Shown here in pieces: positions 10,175 to 27,869 of a stretch of 64,000 bases of DNA. Within the stretch, counting starts at the first letter, position 1. The number at the start of each line of letters is the position of its first letter. Where the stretch lies: assembly GCF_024347355.1 (NCBI RefSeq), contig NZ_AP025465.1, positions 3,286,001-3,350,000 of the forward strand, given 5' to 3'. The notes beneath the pieces were generated by a model, which saw only the letters and a program-made list of their open reading frames with translations, ran no database searches and was not told the origin of the DNA. A program made the position numbers and the translations under genes. This DNA comes from Vibrio chagasii (GTDB lineage: Bacteria; Pseudomonadota; Gammaproteobacteria; Enterobacterales; Vibrionaceae).

Positions 10175-10488
10175 TTCTGTTTAGTTACTGAACGAAAGCA
10201 GCAACAAAACGTGATCAATTTAACACTTTCACCCCTAATGGTAAAGCAAAGGAAGCCGCCAGACCGGCTAATTCCTTAATGACAAAAAGTTAAACTCACG
10301 GCGCCGTAGTGTCCTCGTTATTGACTATTTCTAATAATAGCCCATGTTTCAAATGAGATACCAATCACACTATTTTGGTGAACTTATGAAAATCTCTCAG
10401 CTATCAAAGCATGGAATGATCAAACAGTAAGAATTTTCGCCTCACAATGGTAGGATTAGGCTATTACAGAACCTATATCGGAAACACC
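10175..10488. other. Divergent cyaA/hemC intergenic region
   Basis: 314 bp between the two start codons. It must carry the promoters of cyaA (leftward) and hemCDXY (rightward). A CRP-like palindrome lies near its middle (10354-10369). I could not fix -10/-35 pairs confidently; a TTGACT at 10321 has no convincing -10 at the right distance. Confidence 0.6.
10354..10369. promoter_or_regulatory. Candidate CRP-cAMP site in cyaA upstream region
   Basis: The sequence TGAGATACCAATCACA matches the TGTGA-N6-TCACA consensus with nine of ten conserved bases. It is about 185 bp upstream of the cyaA start and 120 bp from that of hemC. In E. coli a CRP site at the main cyaA promoter gives negative feedback, so the same loop is likely here. 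Confidence 0.6.
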
Positions 10489-11427
10489 ATGACAAATTCA
10501 GCACCAATCCGTATCGCAACCAGAAAAAGCCCTCTTGCCCTTTGGCAGGCATACTTTGTAAGGGATGCTCTTCAAGCTGCTCACCCTGGTTTAGAGGTTG
10601 AGTTGGTAACTATGGTGACCAAAGGTGACATCATCCTAGACACTCCGCTTGCCAAAGTGGGTGGTAAAGGTCTGTTCGTAAAAGAACTTGAAGTGGCAAT
10701 GCTAGAAGGTCGTGCTGACCTTGCAGTTCACTCAATGAAAGATGTCCCTGTCGACTTCCCTGAAGGTCTAGGTCTAGTGACGATTTGTGAACGTGAAGAT
10801 CCTCGTGACGCATTCGTATCAAACACATACAACAACATTGATGAACTACCACAAGGTGCTGTCGTAGGTACATGTAGCCTGCGTCGTCAGTGTCAGCTTC
10901 TAGAATACCGCCCTGATTTGATCATCAAAGAGCTGCGCGGCAATGTTGGCACTCGTCTGGGTAAACTCGATGACGGCCAATACGATGCTATCGTTCTGGC
11001 AGCAGCAGGCCTTAAGCGTCTGGAACTAGAAGAGCGTATCCGTAGCTTTATCGAACCAGAGCAATCTCTACCAGCAGTAGGCCAAGGCGCTGTAGGTATC
11101 GAGTGTCGTCTTGATGATGAGCGTCTGATTAAACTTCTTGAGCCACTGAACCACCAAGACACAGCCGACCGCGTACTTTGCGAACGTGCAATGAACCTGA
11201 CTCTGGAGGGTGGTTGCCAGGTGCCTATCGGTAGCTACTCACTATTAGATGGCGACAACATCTGGCTGCGCGCACTTGTAGGTGAACCTGATGGTTCTAA
11301 GATGGTTCGCGGTGAGATCTCCGGTCCTCGTAAAGATGCTGAAGCACTTGGCGTTACTCTGGCTAATCAACTGCTGGATGACGGTGCGAGAGAAATCTTA
11401 ACCAAGCTATACGCAGACCAAGAATAA
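10489..11427 (+). CDS. hemC: Hydroxymethylbilane synthase HemC
   Basis: 312 residues from the ATG at 10489, which aligns with the known N-terminus ([16 protein letters not shown]); an in-frame ATG at 10447 adds 14 residues and is less likely. It polymerises four porphobilinogens into hydroxymethylbilane. The cofactor-attachment cysteine is in EGGCQVPIG and the catalytic aspartate region is [12 protein letters not shown]. First gene of hemCDXY. Confidence 0.96.
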   Translation: MTNSAPIRIATRKSPLALWQAYFVRDALQAAHPGLEVELVTMVTKGDIILDTPLAKVGGKGLFVKELEVAMLEGRADLAVHSMKDVPVDFPEGLGLVTICEREDPRDAFVSNTYNNIDELPQGAVVGTCSLRRQCQLLEYRPDLIIKELRGNVGTRLGKLDDGQYDAIVLAAAGLKRLELEERIRSFIEPEQSLPAVGQGAVGIECRLDDERLIKLLEPLNHQDTADRVLCERAMNLTLEGGCQVPIGSYSLLDGDNIWLRALVGEPDGSKMVRGEISGPRKDAEALGVTLANQLLDDGAREILTKLYADQE

Positions 11428-11429
11428 TC

Positions 11430-12158
11430 ATGACTGTGTTGGTAACTCGTCCCGGTGTAGAGGGACAATCGCTTTGCCAACAACTAGCGGATGAAGGGGT
11501 TCAAGCGATCCATCATCCGCTTATTCGTATCATTGATAATCCAGACACAGCCAACTTAAGCGTCCGGCTCAACAACAGCGATATCATCATCGCTGTCAGC
11601 CATCATGCCGTGACCGCGGCTCAAAATATCCTTTCTAAAACTTCGTCCGTTTGGCCTACTTCGCCGCTTTATCTTGGCGTTGGTCAAAAAACTGCGCACG
11701 TTTTAAGCAAAGTCTGTAAACAAAAAGTAAACTATCCTCAAGTTAGTGATAGTGAACATCTTCTTAAACTTGCTGAACTGAGAGACGTAAATAACACATC
11801 CATTTTGATACTACGTGGGAATGGTGGGCGAGAGCTCATTCGAGATTCTTTGCTCAACCTAGGTGCACAAGTCTCTTATTGTGAGACCTACCGTAGAGAA
11901 TATATTCCAATAAACGATCACAATACCTATCAAACATGGATAAACAAAAAAACGTCCAAAGTAGTCATCACAAGTCAGGAACAACTGGAGTATCTGTGCT
12001 CCATTACCCCTGGTGAGTATTCTGCTTGGCTTTCAACGAGACATTTGTTTGTTCCAAGCAAGCGCATAGCACAACGAGCACAACAGCTCGGCTTCTCTAA
12101 CGTTACGAATACTCAAAGTGCTGCGAACCAAATATTACTGGCTGCTCTCCAGCCCTAG
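11430..12158 (+). CDS. hemD: Uroporphyrinogen-III synthase HemD
   Basis: 242-residue HemD starting 2 bp after the hemC stop. It closes hydroxymethylbilane with ring-D inversion. The family is poorly conserved; visible marks are the N-terminal VTRP, HHPLIRI, ILRGNGGRE and the YRREY segment. The assignment rests on these plus its position between hemC and hemX. Confidence 0.93.
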   Translation: MTVLVTRPGVEGQSLCQQLADEGVQAIHHPLIRIIDNPDTANLSVRLNNSDIIIAVSHHAVTAAQNILSKTSSVWPTSPLYLGVGQKTAHVLSKVCKQKVNYPQVSDSEHLLKLAELRDVNNTSILILRGNGGRELIRDSLLNLGAQVSYCETYRREYIPINDHNTYQTWINKKTSKVVITSQEQLEYLCSITPGEYSAWLSTRHLFVPSKRIAQRAQQLGFSNVTNTQSAANQILLAALQP

Positions 12159-12177
12159 CTAGAAACAGGAAATAAGC

Positions 12178-13395
12178 ATGACAAGCAAAAAAAATAATGA
12201 GCATATTGAACCTGAACAGAACCAAGATACTCAGCCAGTAGCGACCAAAGACGAAAGTGCTGAATCAAAAGAAGCTGAGTCAAAGCTTGAGGCCCCAGCA
12301 CCGAGTACGACTCACACTGAGCAGACTCAAGCCGACCACAAAGAACAAATTGAGAAAGCAGAAAAGCAAGGCAAGCGCGGCGTGAAATTCGGCGCTATCG
12401 CTATCGCAATTTCTATTATCTTCAGCGGTGGTATTGCCTTCCAAATGCAGCAAAAGAGTGCTGAATATTCAGATCAAATCGCAGCACTTCAAGCCCAGCT
12501 ACAAAATACCCAATCTGCTGTAAATAAAGACCTGCAAGCCATCAAACAAGAGACCATCCAAGAAGCATCACATGCGGTAGAGAAAACTCAGGTTGTACAA
12601 TCTCAACAACAAAAGAGCATTCAAAGCCTGCAGCTAGCGGTAGCTGATGTGAAAGGTCGTCGTCCGAATGACTGGCTGCTTGCGGAAGCCGATTACCTAG
12701 TAAAACTTGCTGGCCGCAAACTATTCCTTGAGCATGATGCTGTTAGCGCAACCAAACTTATGGAAAGTGCCGATCAGCGTATCGCCGCACTCAACGATCC
12801 AAGCCTAGTATCTCTGCGCCAGTCTATGACTAACGACATCACTAAGCTTCGTACTATTCCTCTGATCGACCGCGATGGTTTGGTGCTACGTATCACAAGC
12901 CTTCAGCAACAAGTCGATAAGCTACCTCTAGCGAATGCGATTCTTCCTGAGGCTGAAATCGTCGAGAAAAAAGCCGTATCTCAGGACATCAATGACTGGC
13001 AAAGCAACCTGATGACGTCGATGAAAGACTTCTCAGAAAACTTTATCACTTTCCGTAGTCGAGATGGCGAGGTTATCCCTCTACTATCACCAGAACAGCA
13101 CTTCTACCTGCGTGAAAACATCAAGGGTAAACTGGAAACTGCAATTCGTGCAGTCTACAAAGAGCAAGGTGAAGTTTATAGCGCAGCTCTAAAGACAGCT
13201 AACGAGTGGTCTAAGTCGTACCTAAACCAAGATAACAACTCGGTCATCGAATTCGAGAAGGCAATTAAGCAATTAAGCGAACAGAACATCACTGTTAAAT
13301 ACCCTGTGAAGCTTGAGTCTCAGAATCAGTTATCTGATGTGATTCGTGAACGTCTACGCCGTGAGGTGACGGTAATGACCTCGGAGGAGAAATAA
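12178..13395 (+). CDS. hemX: HemX, membrane protein of the heme operon
   Basis: 405 residues. The N-terminal 60 residues are hydrophilic and Glu/Gln/Ala-rich, then one membrane anchor (about 65-83), a coiled coil and a periplasmic-type alpha-helical domain (GRRPNDWLLAEADYLVKLAGRKL). It was once annotated as uroporphyrin-III methyltransferase, but no SAM-binding motif is visible; the true role is uncertain. It starts 19 bp after hemD and overlaps the hemY start by one base. Confidence 0.93.
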   Translation: MTSKKNNEHIEPEQNQDTQPVATKDESAESKEAESKLEAPAPSTTHTEQTQADHKEQIEKAEKQGKRGVKFGAIAIAISIIFSGGIAFQMQQKSAEYSDQIAALQAQLQNTQSAVNKDLQAIKQETIQEASHAVEKTQVVQSQQQKSIQSLQLAVADVKGRRPNDWLLAEADYLVKLAGRKLFLEHDAVSATKLMESADQRIAALNDPSLVSLRQSMTNDITKLRTIPLIDRDGLVLRITSLQQQVDKLPLANAILPEAEIVEKKAVSQDINDWQSNLMTSMKDFSENFITFRSRDGEVIPLLSPEQHFYLRENIKGKLETAIRAVYKEQGEVYSAALKTANEWSKSYLNQDNNSVIEFEKAIKQLSEQNITVKYPVKLESQNQLSDVIRERLRREVTVMTSEEK

Positions 13396-14576
13396 TGATT
13401 CGTTTGATTTTTCTTTTCCTTGTACTCGGTGCGGGTCTGTTTGTCGGTACTCAGTTTTCAGGTCAACAAGGTTATGTGCTGATATCAATTGCCAATAAGA
13501 CGATTGAGATGAGTGTGACAACAATGGCTATCTTTGTGACTGTCCTTTTGGCTGCACTGTTTGGCTTAGAGTACCTATTTAAGAAGCTTATTTACGCTAG
13601 CTCAACAACTTGGAACTGGTTCAGTGTTCGTAAACTTAAGCGCTCTCGCCGTTATACCAATGAAGGCATAATCAAGCTTCTTGAAGGTGACTGGAAAGGT
13701 GCTGAGAAGAAAGTGACACGTTGGGCAAATCACCACGACATGCCTCTGCTTTGTTACCTAGTGGCCTCTCAAGCAGCGCATGAGCAAGGCAATACCGCTG
13801 AACGCGATAAATACATCGAACTGGCTAGCCAACAAGACGATTCTCTATTGGCCGTTGAGCTAACTAAAGCTAAACAACAGATCAGCGAATCAAACTACGA
13901 AGCCGCTTTCGATACGCTTTCAAATATTAAAGGTTCGCACCCGAACAACACTGCAGTCCTGGGCTTACTAAAAGCGACCTACATGCAGCTTAAGTTATGG
14001 CAACCATTGCTGGAACTAACGCCTAAGCTCGCTAAAAACAAGCTCCTAACATCAGATGAGCAGCGTGAACTAGAGCAGAAAGCACAATGTGGTTTGCTTC
14101 ACGACGTCGCACAACAACAAGGCAGCGAAGGCTTAATCAGCCACTGGAATAAGCTTCCAAGAAAACAGAAGCAAAGCTCACACCTTGTCTCTTGCTTTGT
14201 AAAACAACTGATCGCACGCAAAGCCGATGCAGAGGCTTTCACTGTAATCAAAGAGAACATCGCTAAAACGGGTTCAAACGAGCTCTACATGCTACTTCCA
14301 GAGCTGAATCTTGCTGATCACCATCCAGTAGTTGTGATGCTAGAGCGCGCTATCAGCAAAGATAACAATAATGCAGAAGCACACAGTGCATTAGCTCAGT
14401 TCTACCTAAGAGAGCAAAAATGGGCAGAAGCGCAAAGCCATTTCGAAAAAGCACTAGCACTTCGCTCTAATGTTTCTGATTACGGATATCTGTCTGATGC
14501 ACTAGAGAAGCAGAACTTAACCAAAGCAGCCCACGAGGTTTCTCGTAAGGCACTCGCTCTAATTCAACCAGCTTAA
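13395..14576 (+). CDS. hemY: HemY, TPR-containing membrane protein
   Basis: 393 residues. Two N-terminal membrane spans (about 1-20 and 40-62) are followed by TPR-like repeats, with a clear one near the C-terminus (AHSALAQFYLREQKWAEAQSHFEKAL, in part). The family is linked to late heme biosynthesis but has no known enzyme activity; it is unrelated to protoporphyrinogen oxidase HemY of Gram-positives. The stop TAA of hemX and this ATG share an A. Its terminator is interrupted by the downstream insertion sequence. Confidence 0.93.
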   Translation: MIRLIFLFLVLGAGLFVGTQFSGQQGYVLISIANKTIEMSVTTMAIFVTVLLAALFGLEYLFKKLIYASSTTWNWFSVRKLKRSRRYTNEGIIKLLEGDWKGAEKKVTRWANHHDMPLLCYLVASQAAHEQGNTAERDKYIELASQQDDSLLAVELTKAKQQISESNYEAAFDTLSNIKGSHPNNTAVLGLLKATYMQLKLWQPLLELTPKLAKNKLLTSDEQRELEQKAQCGLLHDVAQQQGSEGLISHWNKLPRKQKQSSHLVSCFVKQLIARKADAEAFTVIKENIAKTGSNELYMLLPELNLADHHPVVVMLERAISKDNNNAEAHSALAQFYLREQKWAEAQSHFEKALALRSNVSDYGYLSDALEKQNLTKAAHEVSRKALALIQPA

Positions 14577-14654
14577 ATCTCGCTGTATAAATAAGAAGCC
14601 GATGCCCATGAACTGACCCCCAATAGTTGGACACCAATTATTGGGGGTCTTTTT

Positions 14655-15161
14655 ATGTCCAAATATAGCCGAGAGCTAAAATGTATCATTGCTAAGCAAT
14701 ATTTAGATGGCACGTCATCTCGCTACTTAGCAAAACAATATTCAATCCCTTCAAGACAGATACGGTATTGGGCTCAAGTCTTTGCCATCCATGGTACTGA
14801 TTCATTTTTACCAACTAAGCATGCTGCTTCTGCTCAGACAAAGCGAAAAGCATTGAATTTAATGTGGACGAATGAATGGTCTCTCACGCACACTAGCGCA
14901 GTATTAAACCTCTCATCCCCTGGGATACTCTCTGTCTGGCTCAAAAGATTTAATGAGCTCGGTATCAAAGGGCTCAAAATGCGCCAGAAAGGAAGCCCCT
15001 CAATGAAACAGCACCCTCAACGTACGACTAAGCCTGATGATGAAATGACACTTGATGAGCTAAAAGAGGAGTTGGTCTACTTACGAACCGAGAATGCCGT
15101 TCTAAAAAAGTTGGAAGAGTTGGAGCAGGAAAAAAACCGACGAACAAAGAAAAAGCGATGA
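14655..15161 (+). CDS. IS3-family transposase OrfA (DNA-binding)
   Basis: 168 residues. Two helix-turn-helix segments (about 7-40, YLAKQYSIPSRQIRYW, and 60-95) recognise the IS ends, and a leucine-zipper-like stretch near the C-terminus (LDELKEELVYLRTENAVLKKL, in part) mediates multimerisation. The final codons AAG AAA AAG provide an A-rich slippery site for -1 frameshifting into orfB, the usual way the OrfAB transposase is made. Confidence 0.95.
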   Translation: MSKYSRELKCIIAKQYLDGTSSRYLAKQYSIPSRQIRYWAQVFAIHGTDSFLPTKHAASAQTKRKALNLMWTNEWSLTHTSAVLNLSSPGILSVWLKRFNELGIKGLKMRQKGSPSMKQHPQRTTKPDDEMTLDELKEELVYLRTENAVLKKLEELEQEKNRRTKKKR

Positions 15162-16003
15162 TAGCTCTAACTCTTAAAAGCAAGTACCCGTTAAAGCACT
15201 TACTGCACACTCTACAGCTAGCAAAAAGTGTCTTTTATTACCAGGCTCAAACGAGCAAGCGCCCAAATAGCTACGAACGTGAGCTGCGGTTGATAAAGTC
15301 AATTTATCATGAGCATAAGGGACGATATGGCTACCGCCGTATTCACTTGGAACTAAAAAATCAGGGGGTCATACTTAATCACAAAACGGTTCAAAGGCTT
15401 ATGGCTCAGCTCAACCTTAAATCGACGGTCAGGATTAAAAAGTATCGTTCATATCGAGGAGAGTCTGGAACAGCAGCTCCCAACGTGCTTGAAAGAGATT
15501 TTAGTGCGACTCAACCCGATGAAAAATGGGTAACTGATGTCACGGAGTTCAAAGTAAAAGAGCAGAAAGTATACTTGTCTCCCGTTGTCGACTTGTTTAC
15601 TCAGGAGGTGGTTGCTTATAGAGTGGCCAAAAATGCCTGCTTGCCGCTTGTCACGGATATGCTGACGGAAGCCATATCAAAGCTTAAACCCAACTCAAAG
15701 CCAATTATACATAGCGATCAAGGTTGGCAATATCGCCATCGACAGTATCAAAAAAAGGTAGCGGAGAGTGGGTTAACACAAAGCATGTCGAGAAAAGGTA
15801 ACTGCTTGGATAATGCGGTTGCTGAAAACTTTTTTGCTTTACTCAAAACAGAGATGTATCACAACCAAAGCTTTGAAGATGCAGATGCTCTGATAGAGCA
15901 AATTAAAGAATACATCGAGTACTACAATACCAAACGTATAAAAGTGAAACTAAAAGGCCTGACTCCGATAGAATATCGAACTCAGGCCTTGAAAGCCGCT
16001 TAA
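15158..16003 (+). CDS. IS3-family transposase OrfB (DDE catalytic domain)
   Basis: 281 residues in the -1 frame relative to orfA, overlapping it at ATGA. It contains the HTH_21 region (HEHKGRYGYRRIH) and a retroviral-integrase-type rve domain. The DDE triad is Asp in VTDVTEF, Asp in IHSDQGWQY and Glu in NAVAENFFALLKTE. No disruption is visible. Probably translated mainly as an OrfAB fusion by frameshift. Confidence 0.95.
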   Translation: MIALTLKSKYPLKHLLHTLQLAKSVFYYQAQTSKRPNSYERELRLIKSIYHEHKGRYGYRRIHLELKNQGVILNHKTVQRLMAQLNLKSTVRIKKYRSYRGESGTAAPNVLERDFSATQPDEKWVTDVTEFKVKEQKVYLSPVVDLFTQEVVAYRVAKNACLPLVTDMLTEAISKLKPNSKPIIHSDQGWQYRHRQYQKKVAESGLTQSMSRKGNCLDNAVAENFFALLKTEMYHNQSFEDADALIEQIKEYIEYYNTKRIKVKLKGLTPIEYRTQALKAA

Positions 16004-16051
16004 CAGAAATGTCCAACTTTACGGGGTCACTTCACCAGCATCGGCTTTTTT

Positions 16052-17053
16052 GTATCTATAAATTACCTCTCAACAAGCCCCACAGAGCAAAGTCATCTAG
16101 ACCAATCACATAACCAAAATCAAAGAGGGTTAAGAAATAGCACTAAAATGCAGCCCCTTACTAACGCTTAGCGAAGCATTAATGCCAATTCTAATAAGAA
16201 CATCAAACTAAGAAATAGACCCTTTAGACACGGTTAGAATACGTAAACATACACTATACGAACATCTAGCCTGACTAACGTTAACCAAAAGAAAGATAGA
16301 GTACTTCAGGAGAGTTAAGAGTCCCACTATAGACTGCTAGCCACATCTTCCATTGTAGGGAAGATTATGTAGCGTCCAACCTCTGAACCCGTTTGTTACC
16401 AGAAACTACCAAGGTAAAGTCACTGTTGAGGTTAGGACTTTCATATCACGCTAGACTGAAGAAGTAATTGAAGATAAGTAACCTTATAAGACATTGCCAG
16501 AGCGATGAGAGTCTAAAACCTCGTGCTCAGTAGCGTAATAATTAGGGGAACGGCATAACCTTTTCGGGAGGGTTTCGACCGCAGCACGTGACACTATGTT
16601 TCAGATAGAAGAAAGCCCGCTATTTCTAGCGAAGCTTCTTAATAAAAATCGTAATGACTAGCTTGTAAGAGAGAGGAGAGCGTTAGTCAAAGAGCAAATT
16701 GTCGAACCCCACAAAGCACGCGACTCTACTCGTAAGACTAGAACTTCAGATAAGTTATAGAATATGGGGAAGGTTCTGGGTTGTGGACAAATCTTTTGCT
16801 TACTCTATCGACTGAAGAGTGACCACAGTGACTCAAATACAATAAAGCCCAAGCAGTTATACTTGGGCTTAGCATAGTGGTGGAATTGCTGGGCTGGTAT
16901 TCCATCGGACTCGTTGGTAGAAGACCAAATTATCCAACCCCAGAAACGACGAAAGCCTAGTCGTAAGACTAGGCTATCTAAAAGGTTTGATGTAGTTGAG
17001 TTGTCATTCTATCTATTCGCCAATTGATTACTGAATATACATTTTTGATAGAT
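16052..17053. other. 1-kb gene-poor region downstream of rRNA operon with terminator-like repeats
   Basis: No credible reading frame. On the minus strand, downstream of tRNA-Asp, it holds hairpins at 16954-16975 (AGCCTAGTC arms) and 16845-16870 (AAGCCCAAG arms followed by a T-rich stretch), and a decayed copy of the main rrn terminator at about 16611-16640. Two stretches around 16695-16735 and 16926-16972 share near-identical segments (AACCCCA and CGTAAGACTAG). It looks like debris of duplicated rRNA/tRNA operon trailers. The 16052-16600 part shows nothing I can name. Confidence 0.5.
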
Positions 17054-17085
17054 GTAAAAAAGCCCTGCTATTTCTAGCAGGGCTT
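17054..17085 (-). terminator. Terminator of left rRNA operon
   Basis: 11-bp stem (AAGCCCTGCTA arms, loop of 4) followed on the minus strand by six T. It is 10 bp beyond the tRNA-Asp 3' end. Confidence 0.9.
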
Positions 17086-17095
17086 CTTTAATAAG

Positions 17096-17172
17096 TGGCG
17101 GAGTGGACGGGACTCGAACCCGCGACCCCCGGCGTGACAGGCCGGTATTCTAACCAACTGAACTACCACTCC
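17096..17172 (-). tRNA. tRNA-Asp (GTC)
   Basis: 77 nt with encoded CCA. The acceptor stem pairs GGAGTGG with CCACTCC; the T-loop GGTTCGAGTCC and anticodon loop CTGTCAC (anticodon GTC) are present. It is the distal gene of the left rRNA operon, 68 bp after the 5S gene. Confidence 0.97.
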
Positions 17173-17240
17173 GCAGTGGACTACTTGTCGTCGTTGATAA
17201 CATTTTTTGTCTTCACTTTTGAAAAGTGAAAATAAATTTG

Positions 17241-17360
17241 GAGCCTGGCGATGTCCTACTCTCACATGGGGAAGCCCCACACTACCATCGGCGCTATTGT
17301 GTTTCACTTCTGAGTTCGGCATGGAATCAGGTGGGTCCACAATGCTATGGTCGCCAAGCA
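17241..17360 (-). rRNA. rrf: 5S rRNA (left operon)
   Basis: 120 nt, ends TGCTTGGCGACC and GCCAGGCT(C/T), which pair as the terminal stem, with the conserved CCGAACTCAGAAGTGAAAC loop. It differs from the right-operon copy at one visible base (GACATC versus GGCATC near the 3' end). Ends are assigned by homology. Confidence 0.97.
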
Positions 17361-17450
17361 AATTTTAAAATTCGGAAAGCTGTTTCTATTCTCTCAAACT
17401 CATTCAAGCGTTTGTATCTTATGAGTCCATCAAAACCCCTTGGGTGTTGT

Positions 17451-20341
<2,891 letters not shown>

Positions 20342-20662
20342 ATACAACCCGAAGAGGTCTTTATGTATGGTAAACAACCAAGGTTTTTGGTTGTAATAAG
20401 AAGGGTTAGTTCTTATTACGTGTTTGCCGGACTCAATTTAATACTCTTTATTTTCACTTTTAAAAAATGAAGACAAAAAGCCAAGACACTTGAATGTGTT
20501 TGTGTTGTGTTTATCTAAAAGATAAACATTGAGAACTTTTAATTTGATTAACTCTTAGAGTTAATCAGTCAGCTTTCCAAATTGTTAAAGAGCTTGATTC
20601 AATAAATGAACCATTTTTAAAGATTCTACTTTCTATTCTAAAGAAATAAGAACACTTAAAGA
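20342..20662 (-). other. Spacer between tRNA-Ala and 23S (left operon)
   Basis: 321 bp without a gene. It contains processing-stem sequence next to the 23S 5' end and an antitermination boxA (20583-20593). The stretch from AAGACACTTGAATGTG to the boxA is shared with the tRNA-less spacer of the right operon. Confidence 0.7.
20583..20593 (-). promoter_or_regulatory. Spacer boxA antitermination element (left operon)
   Basis: GCTCTTTAACA on the minus strand, the boxA motif bound by NusB-NusE in rRNA transcripts. The same element occurs in the 16S leader. Confidence 0.85.
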
Positions 20663-20738
20663 TGGTGGAGCTATGCGGGATCGAACCGCAGACCTCCTGC
20701 GTGCAAGGCAGGCGCTCTCCCAGCTGAGCTATAGCCCC
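20663..20738 (-). tRNA. tRNA-Ala (TGC)
   Basis: 76 nt including CCA; starts GGGGCTATAGCTCAGC, anticodon loop CTTGCAC (anticodon TGC), T-arm GGTTCGATCCC, ends TAGCTCCACCA. Located between tRNA-Ile and 23S. Confidence 0.98.
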
Positions 20739-20752
20739 ATCTAAGTCGATAT

Positions 20753-20829
20753 TGGTGGGTCTGAGTGGACTTGAACCACCGACCTCCCGCTTATCAGGCG
20801 AGCGCTCTAACCAGCTGAGCTACAGACCC
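20753..20829 (-). tRNA. tRNA-Ile (GAT)
   Basis: 77 nt including CCA; starts GGGTCTGTAGCTCAGC, anticodon loop CTGATAA (anticodon GAT), T-arm GGTTCAAGTCC, ends AGACCCACCA. First tRNA after 16S in the left operon. Confidence 0.98.
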
Positions 20830-20895
20830 AATATCGTCTCTTTACTTTCTAAACCGTATCAATCTGTGTGGACACTTATCGTGAATATCTTCGTA

Positions 20896-22448
<1,553 letters not shown>

Positions 22449-22702
22449 AAGATTTTGTGACTCAACGAATACTGACTTCAAAACTACAAAAAGTAATTCT
22501 AAAGCTATTATCATTCCAACAGAATGATAATGAATTGACTGTGCCGATAATAAATTATCGATTGGTCACTCAGTTCATTGAAATCAAGTTGAAACCGAAG
22601 TTTCATTTTTTGATATTCATCAACGAGTGCCCACACAGATTGATAGGTTTAAATTGTTAAAGAGCTTTGCTTTCAGTGCCTTAGCACTTAAGCAGGACGC
22701 GT
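22449..22702 (-). other. Leader of left rRNA operon with boxA
   Basis: Transcribed 16S leader. On the minus strand it carries boxA (GCTCTTTAACA, 22655-22665) and then TCAATCTGTGTGGGCACTCG, which is complementary to sequence just after the 16S 3' end (CGATAAGTGTCCACACAGAT, in the 20848-20895 spacer). That stem is the RNase III processing site of the 16S precursor. Confidence 0.8.
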
Positions 22703-22730
22703 ATAGTACGCTTTCTACTTTGAAAGTCAA
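22703..22730 (-). promoter_or_regulatory. rrn P1-type promoter of left rRNA operon
   Basis: On the minus strand: -35 TTGACT (22725-22730), 16-bp spacer, -10 TACTAT (22703-22708), then the GC-rich discriminator ACGCGTCC. AT-rich DNA upstream can act as UP element. This makeup is typical of stringently controlled rRNA promoters. Confidence 0.8.
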
Positions 22731-22797
22731 CATAAAATACTAAGAAAACTTAGAACTCTATGGTGACTTGTCTACTTTGTAGACAAAGTCGAAATTA

Positions 22798-22917
22798 AAG
22801 CCTGGCGATGCCCTACTCTCACATGGGGAAGCCCCACACTACCATCGGCGCTATTGTGTTTCACTTCTGAGTTCGGCATGGAATCAGGTGGGTCCACAAT
22901 GCTATGGTCGCCAAGCA
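22798..22917 (-). rRNA. rrf: 5S rRNA (right operon)
   Basis: 120 nt, same boundaries as the left copy, last gene of the right operon with no tRNA after it. A hairpin (GACTTTGTCTAC with GTAGACAAGTC) follows on the minus strand, but it lacks a T-tract, so no strong intrinsic terminator separates it from the left operon's promoter. Confidence 0.97.
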
Positions 22918-23078
22918 AAATTTTGCTTTTACTTTCAGCTTTTTTAAAAACTGAAGGCAAAATAATCTGGAAAGCTATTAAAAGTTCTTACGTAAACTCA
23001 TTCAAGTGTTCTTGTTTGCCTCTGCTTTTTAAAGCGGAAACAACAGTTATGAGTCCATCAAAACCCCTTGGGTGTTGT

Positions 23079-25969
<2,891 letters not shown>

Positions 25970-26316
25970 ATACAACCCGAAAGGGTCTTAGTGTATGGCA
26001 ACTAACCAAGGTTTTTGGTTGTAACAAGAAGGGTTAGTTCTTATTACGTGTTTGCCGGACTCAATTGTGATTCAAACAAGTTTGAATCGAATACAAGACA
26101 CTTGAATGTGTTTGTGTTGTGTTTTCTTAGTTAAAAGAAAACATTGAGAACTTTTAATTTGATTAACTCTTAGAGTTAATCAGTCAGCTTTCCAAATTGT
26201 TAAAGAGCATAAAGCAAAAAGCTTTAATCAATAACGTGCGTTATTAATTAAAGCTCTGGCCTTAACTAAGTCTAAACCATCAATCTGTGTGGACACTTAT
26301 CGTGAATATCTTCGTA
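25970..26316 (-). other. 16S-23S spacer without tRNA (right operon)
   Basis: 347 bp. I looked for tRNA signatures (GGTTCGA T-loops, AGCTCAG D-arms) on both strands and saw none, so this is the tRNA-less spacer class known in Vibrio. It has boxA at 26198-26208 and shares its 23S-proximal part with the left operon; the 16S-proximal part includes a short AT-rich palindromic stretch (about 26218-26256). Confidence 0.8.
26198..26208 (-). promoter_or_regulatory. Spacer boxA antitermination element (right operon)
   Basis: GCTCTTTAACA on the minus strand, identical to the left-operon spacer boxA. Confidence 0.85.

Positions 26317-27869
<1,553 letters not shown>

Larger units (their letters stand above)
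14609..16034 (+). mobile_element. IS3-family (IS150-like) insertion sequence, intact
   Basis: 1426-bp element. Imperfect terminal inverted repeats begin TGAACTGACCCC on the left and TGAAGTGACCCC on the right (complement), both followed by a matching GTTGGACA block. It is flanked by a 3-bp target duplication CCA (14606-14608 and 16035-16037), typical of IS3 elements. Two overlapping reading frames (orfA, orfB) are intact, so it may be active. The terminus sequence resembles the IS150 group. Confidence 0.95.
14596..16051 (+). terminator. hemY terminator hairpin split by an insertion sequence
   Basis: The left arm AAGCCGATGC (14596-14605) and right arm GCATCGGCTT plus T-tract (16038-16051) are perfectly complementary. 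Removing the IS and one copy of its CCA duplication restores a 10-bp stem with loop CCA and a run of T. The arms are now 1.4 kb apart, so hemY transcripts probably read into the element. Confidence 0.88.

Noticed and set aside
16585..16600. CACGTG at 16586 and others (for example near 19967, 21208, 29937, 41276) as further parS sites
   Set aside because: Flanks do not match TGTTN / NAACA.
16870..16910. Possible decayed tRNA (TGGTGGA start) in the region after tRNA-Asp
   Set aside because: No anticodon arm or pairing acceptor stem can be built.
25970..26316. tRNA in the right-operon spacer
   Set aside because: No T-loop or D-arm signature on either strand.
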